A stretch of 64,000 nucleotides of DNA, from positions 496,001-560,000 of the forward strand of contig NZ_PDOC01000001.1 of the NCBI RefSeq assembly GCF_002760655.1, given 5' to 3'. The translations under genes and the position numbers were made by a program. Source of the stretch: Massilia eurypsychrophila (GTDB lineage Bacteria; Pseudomonadota; Gammaproteobacteria; Burkholderiales; Burkholderiaceae_D). How positions within the stretch are numbered: position 1 is the first letter of the stretch; every line of letters begins with the position of its first letter. This document shows, piece by piece, positions 62,953 through 64,000 of this stretch. The notes under the pieces were generated by a model, which was given only the letters and a program-made list of their open reading frames with translations, had not been told where the DNA came from and did no database searches.

Positions 62953-64000
62953 ATGAAGCAGAACACTATTCCCAAGGCGGGCGGGCGCGCCCGTACCGCC
63001 GGCCTGGTCGGCATCGGTTTGGTGGCCGGCGTCGCCCTGTCGATGCAGTTTCCCGCCATCGCGCAAAAGGCCGGCGGCGCGTCGCTGCCGCTGGACGAAT
63101 TGCGCCAGCTGGCCGACGTGTATGGACTGATCAAGTCCGATTACGTCGAGCCGGTCGAAGACCGCAAGCTGCTGTCGGAAGCGATCACCGGCATGGTCGC
63201 CTCGCTCGACCCGCATTCGGTCTATCTCGACAAGAAGGCCTACAAGGAAATGCGCGAGAGCATGCAGGGGCGCTTCGTTGGCCTCGGCATCGAAGTGTCG
63301 ACCGAGGACGGCTACGTCAAGATCGTCTCGCCCATCGAGGATTCGCCGGCCTACCGCGCCGGCATCAAGCCGGGCGACCTGATCACCCGCATCGACGCCA
63401 CCCCGATCAAGGGCCTGTCGCTCGAAGAGGCAATCAAGAAAATGCGCGGCGCGCCCGGCAGCAGGGTCGTGCTGACGATCGCCCGCCGCGGCGAGGACCG
63501 GCCGCTGACGGTGCCGCTGGTGCGTGAGGAAATCCGCGTCCACAGCGTCAAGGGCAAGATCGTCGAGCCGGGCTATGCCTGGCTGCGCATCAGCCAGTTC
63601 CAGGAACTGACGCTCGACGAGCTGGCGGCAAAAGCGAATGCGCTGTACGCCCAGGAGCCCAACATCAAGGGCCTGGTGCTCGACCTGCGCAACGACCCGG
63701 GCGGCTTGCTGCCGGGCGCGATCGGCGTGTCCGCCGCCTTCTTGCCTAAAGATAAAGTCATCGTCTCGACGATCGGCCAGTTGCCCGACTCGAACCAGAA
63801 GTTCTACGGCCGCCGCGAGTTTTACGCCGGCCGCAGCGGCGGCGACCCGCTGGCCAAGCTGCCGGCCGGCCTCAAGACCGTGCCGATGGTGGTGCTGGTC
63901 AACACCGGCTCGGCGTCGGCGTCGGAGATCGTCGCCGGCGCGCTGCAGGACTACAAGCGCGCCATCATCATGGGCAGCCAGACCTTCGGCAAGGGCTCGG
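62953..64000 (+). CDS. ctpA: S41 carboxy-terminal processing protease (partial)
   Basis: The first 349 codons are seen; the gene runs off the right edge. The signal or anchor is 'TAGLVGIGLVAGVALSMQFPAIAQ'. The PDZ domain is 'GRFVGLGIEVSTEDGYVKIVSPIEDSPAYRAGIKPGDLITRIDATPI'. The S41 core has 'LVLDLRNDPGGLLPGAIGVSAAFL', nucleophile Ser in 'VNTGSASASEIVAGALQDYKRA' and the Lys in 'TFGKGS' at the window end. It is a periplasmic protease of the Prc/CtpA type, next to envC as in most Betaproteobacteria. Confidence 0.94.
   Translation, partial: MKQNTIPKAGGRARTAGLVGIGLVAGVALSMQFPAIAQKAGGASLPLDELRQLADVYGLIKSDYVEPVEDRKLLSEAITGMVASLDPHSVYLDKKAYKEMRESMQGRFVGLGIEVSTEDGYVKIVSPIEDSPAYRAGIKPGDLITRIDATPIKGLSLEEAIKKMRGAPGSRVVLTIARRGEDRPLTVPLVREEIRVHSVKGKIVEPGYAWLRISQFQELTLDELAAKANALYAQEPNIKGLVLDLRNDPGGLLPGAIGVSAAFLPKDKVIVSTIGQLPDSNQKFYGRREFYAGRSGGDPLAKLPAGLKTVPMVVLVNTGSASASEIVAGALQDYKRAIIMGSQTFGKGS

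Overview
The window looks like chromosome of an Oxalobacteraceae-type betaproteobacterium (Massilia/Duganella/Janthinobacterium relatives). The evidence is high GC, heavy GCG/GGC/CTG codon use, exosortase/PEP-CTERM accessory genes, a fused isobutyryl-CoA mutase (icmF), a fused indolepyruvate oxidoreductase, and the bc1–sspA–sspB and rhodanese–grxC–secB–gpsA gene orders of Burkholderiales. The genus is an inference from family content.

Layout: 1-5.3 kb is the end of an exosortase-associated exopolysaccharide locus (outer-membrane protein, tyrosine autokinase and chain-length determinant on the minus strand; a trypsin-like protease and a Wza-type export lipoprotein on the plus strand). 5.5-8.5 kb holds an HPr-rel-A type cassette (Tat-exported Cys protein, PqqD-like protein with no normal start codon, HprK-related kinase, nucleotidyltransferase) behind a candidate sigma-54 promoter. 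8.5-16.4 kb is a PEP-CTERM neighbourhood: a PEP-CTERM protein with a near-consensus sigma-54 promoter, a methyltransferase, and a minus-strand run encoding PrsT, an N-acyl amino acid synthase, an E1-like ThiF protein and a nitroreductase. 16.5-25.5 kb is metabolic (MoaD-like protein plus Asp-box propeller, icmF with a LiuR-like operator, indolepyruvate oxidoreductase). An HD-GYP protein follows.

27.3-38.2 kb is a Tad (type IVb pilus) locus: flp, prepilin peptidase, an extra uncharacterised ATPase, cpaB, secretin, lipoprotein, cpaE, cpaF, tadB, tadC and a tadD-like TPR gene broken by a 7-bp tandem duplication. 38.3-40.8 kb holds small envelope proteins. 41-43.9 kb is a KaiC-like operon whose histidine-kinase-like member has Asp in place of the phospho-acceptor His.

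44.35-50.84 kb is a genomic island in the 3' end of tRNA-Thr(UGU). It is bounded by a 54-bp exact direct repeat and carries a resolvase, hipBA, a few orphan genes, an inverted-repeat element and a 7-copy array of palindromes repeating about every 72 bp. It has no recognisable tyrosine integrase.

50.9-64 kb is conserved housekeeping: sspB, sspA, cytochrome bc1, mscL, an HtrA-type protease, gpsA, secB, grxC, a rhodanese, gpmA, an EnvC-type activator and the start of an S41 carboxy-terminal protease.

The most promising less-described parts are the palindrome array of the tRNA island, the FeeM/ThiF/nitroreductase set next to prsT, the kinase-KaiC operon with the altered phospho-acceptor, and the HPr-rel-A cassette with its likely substrate.
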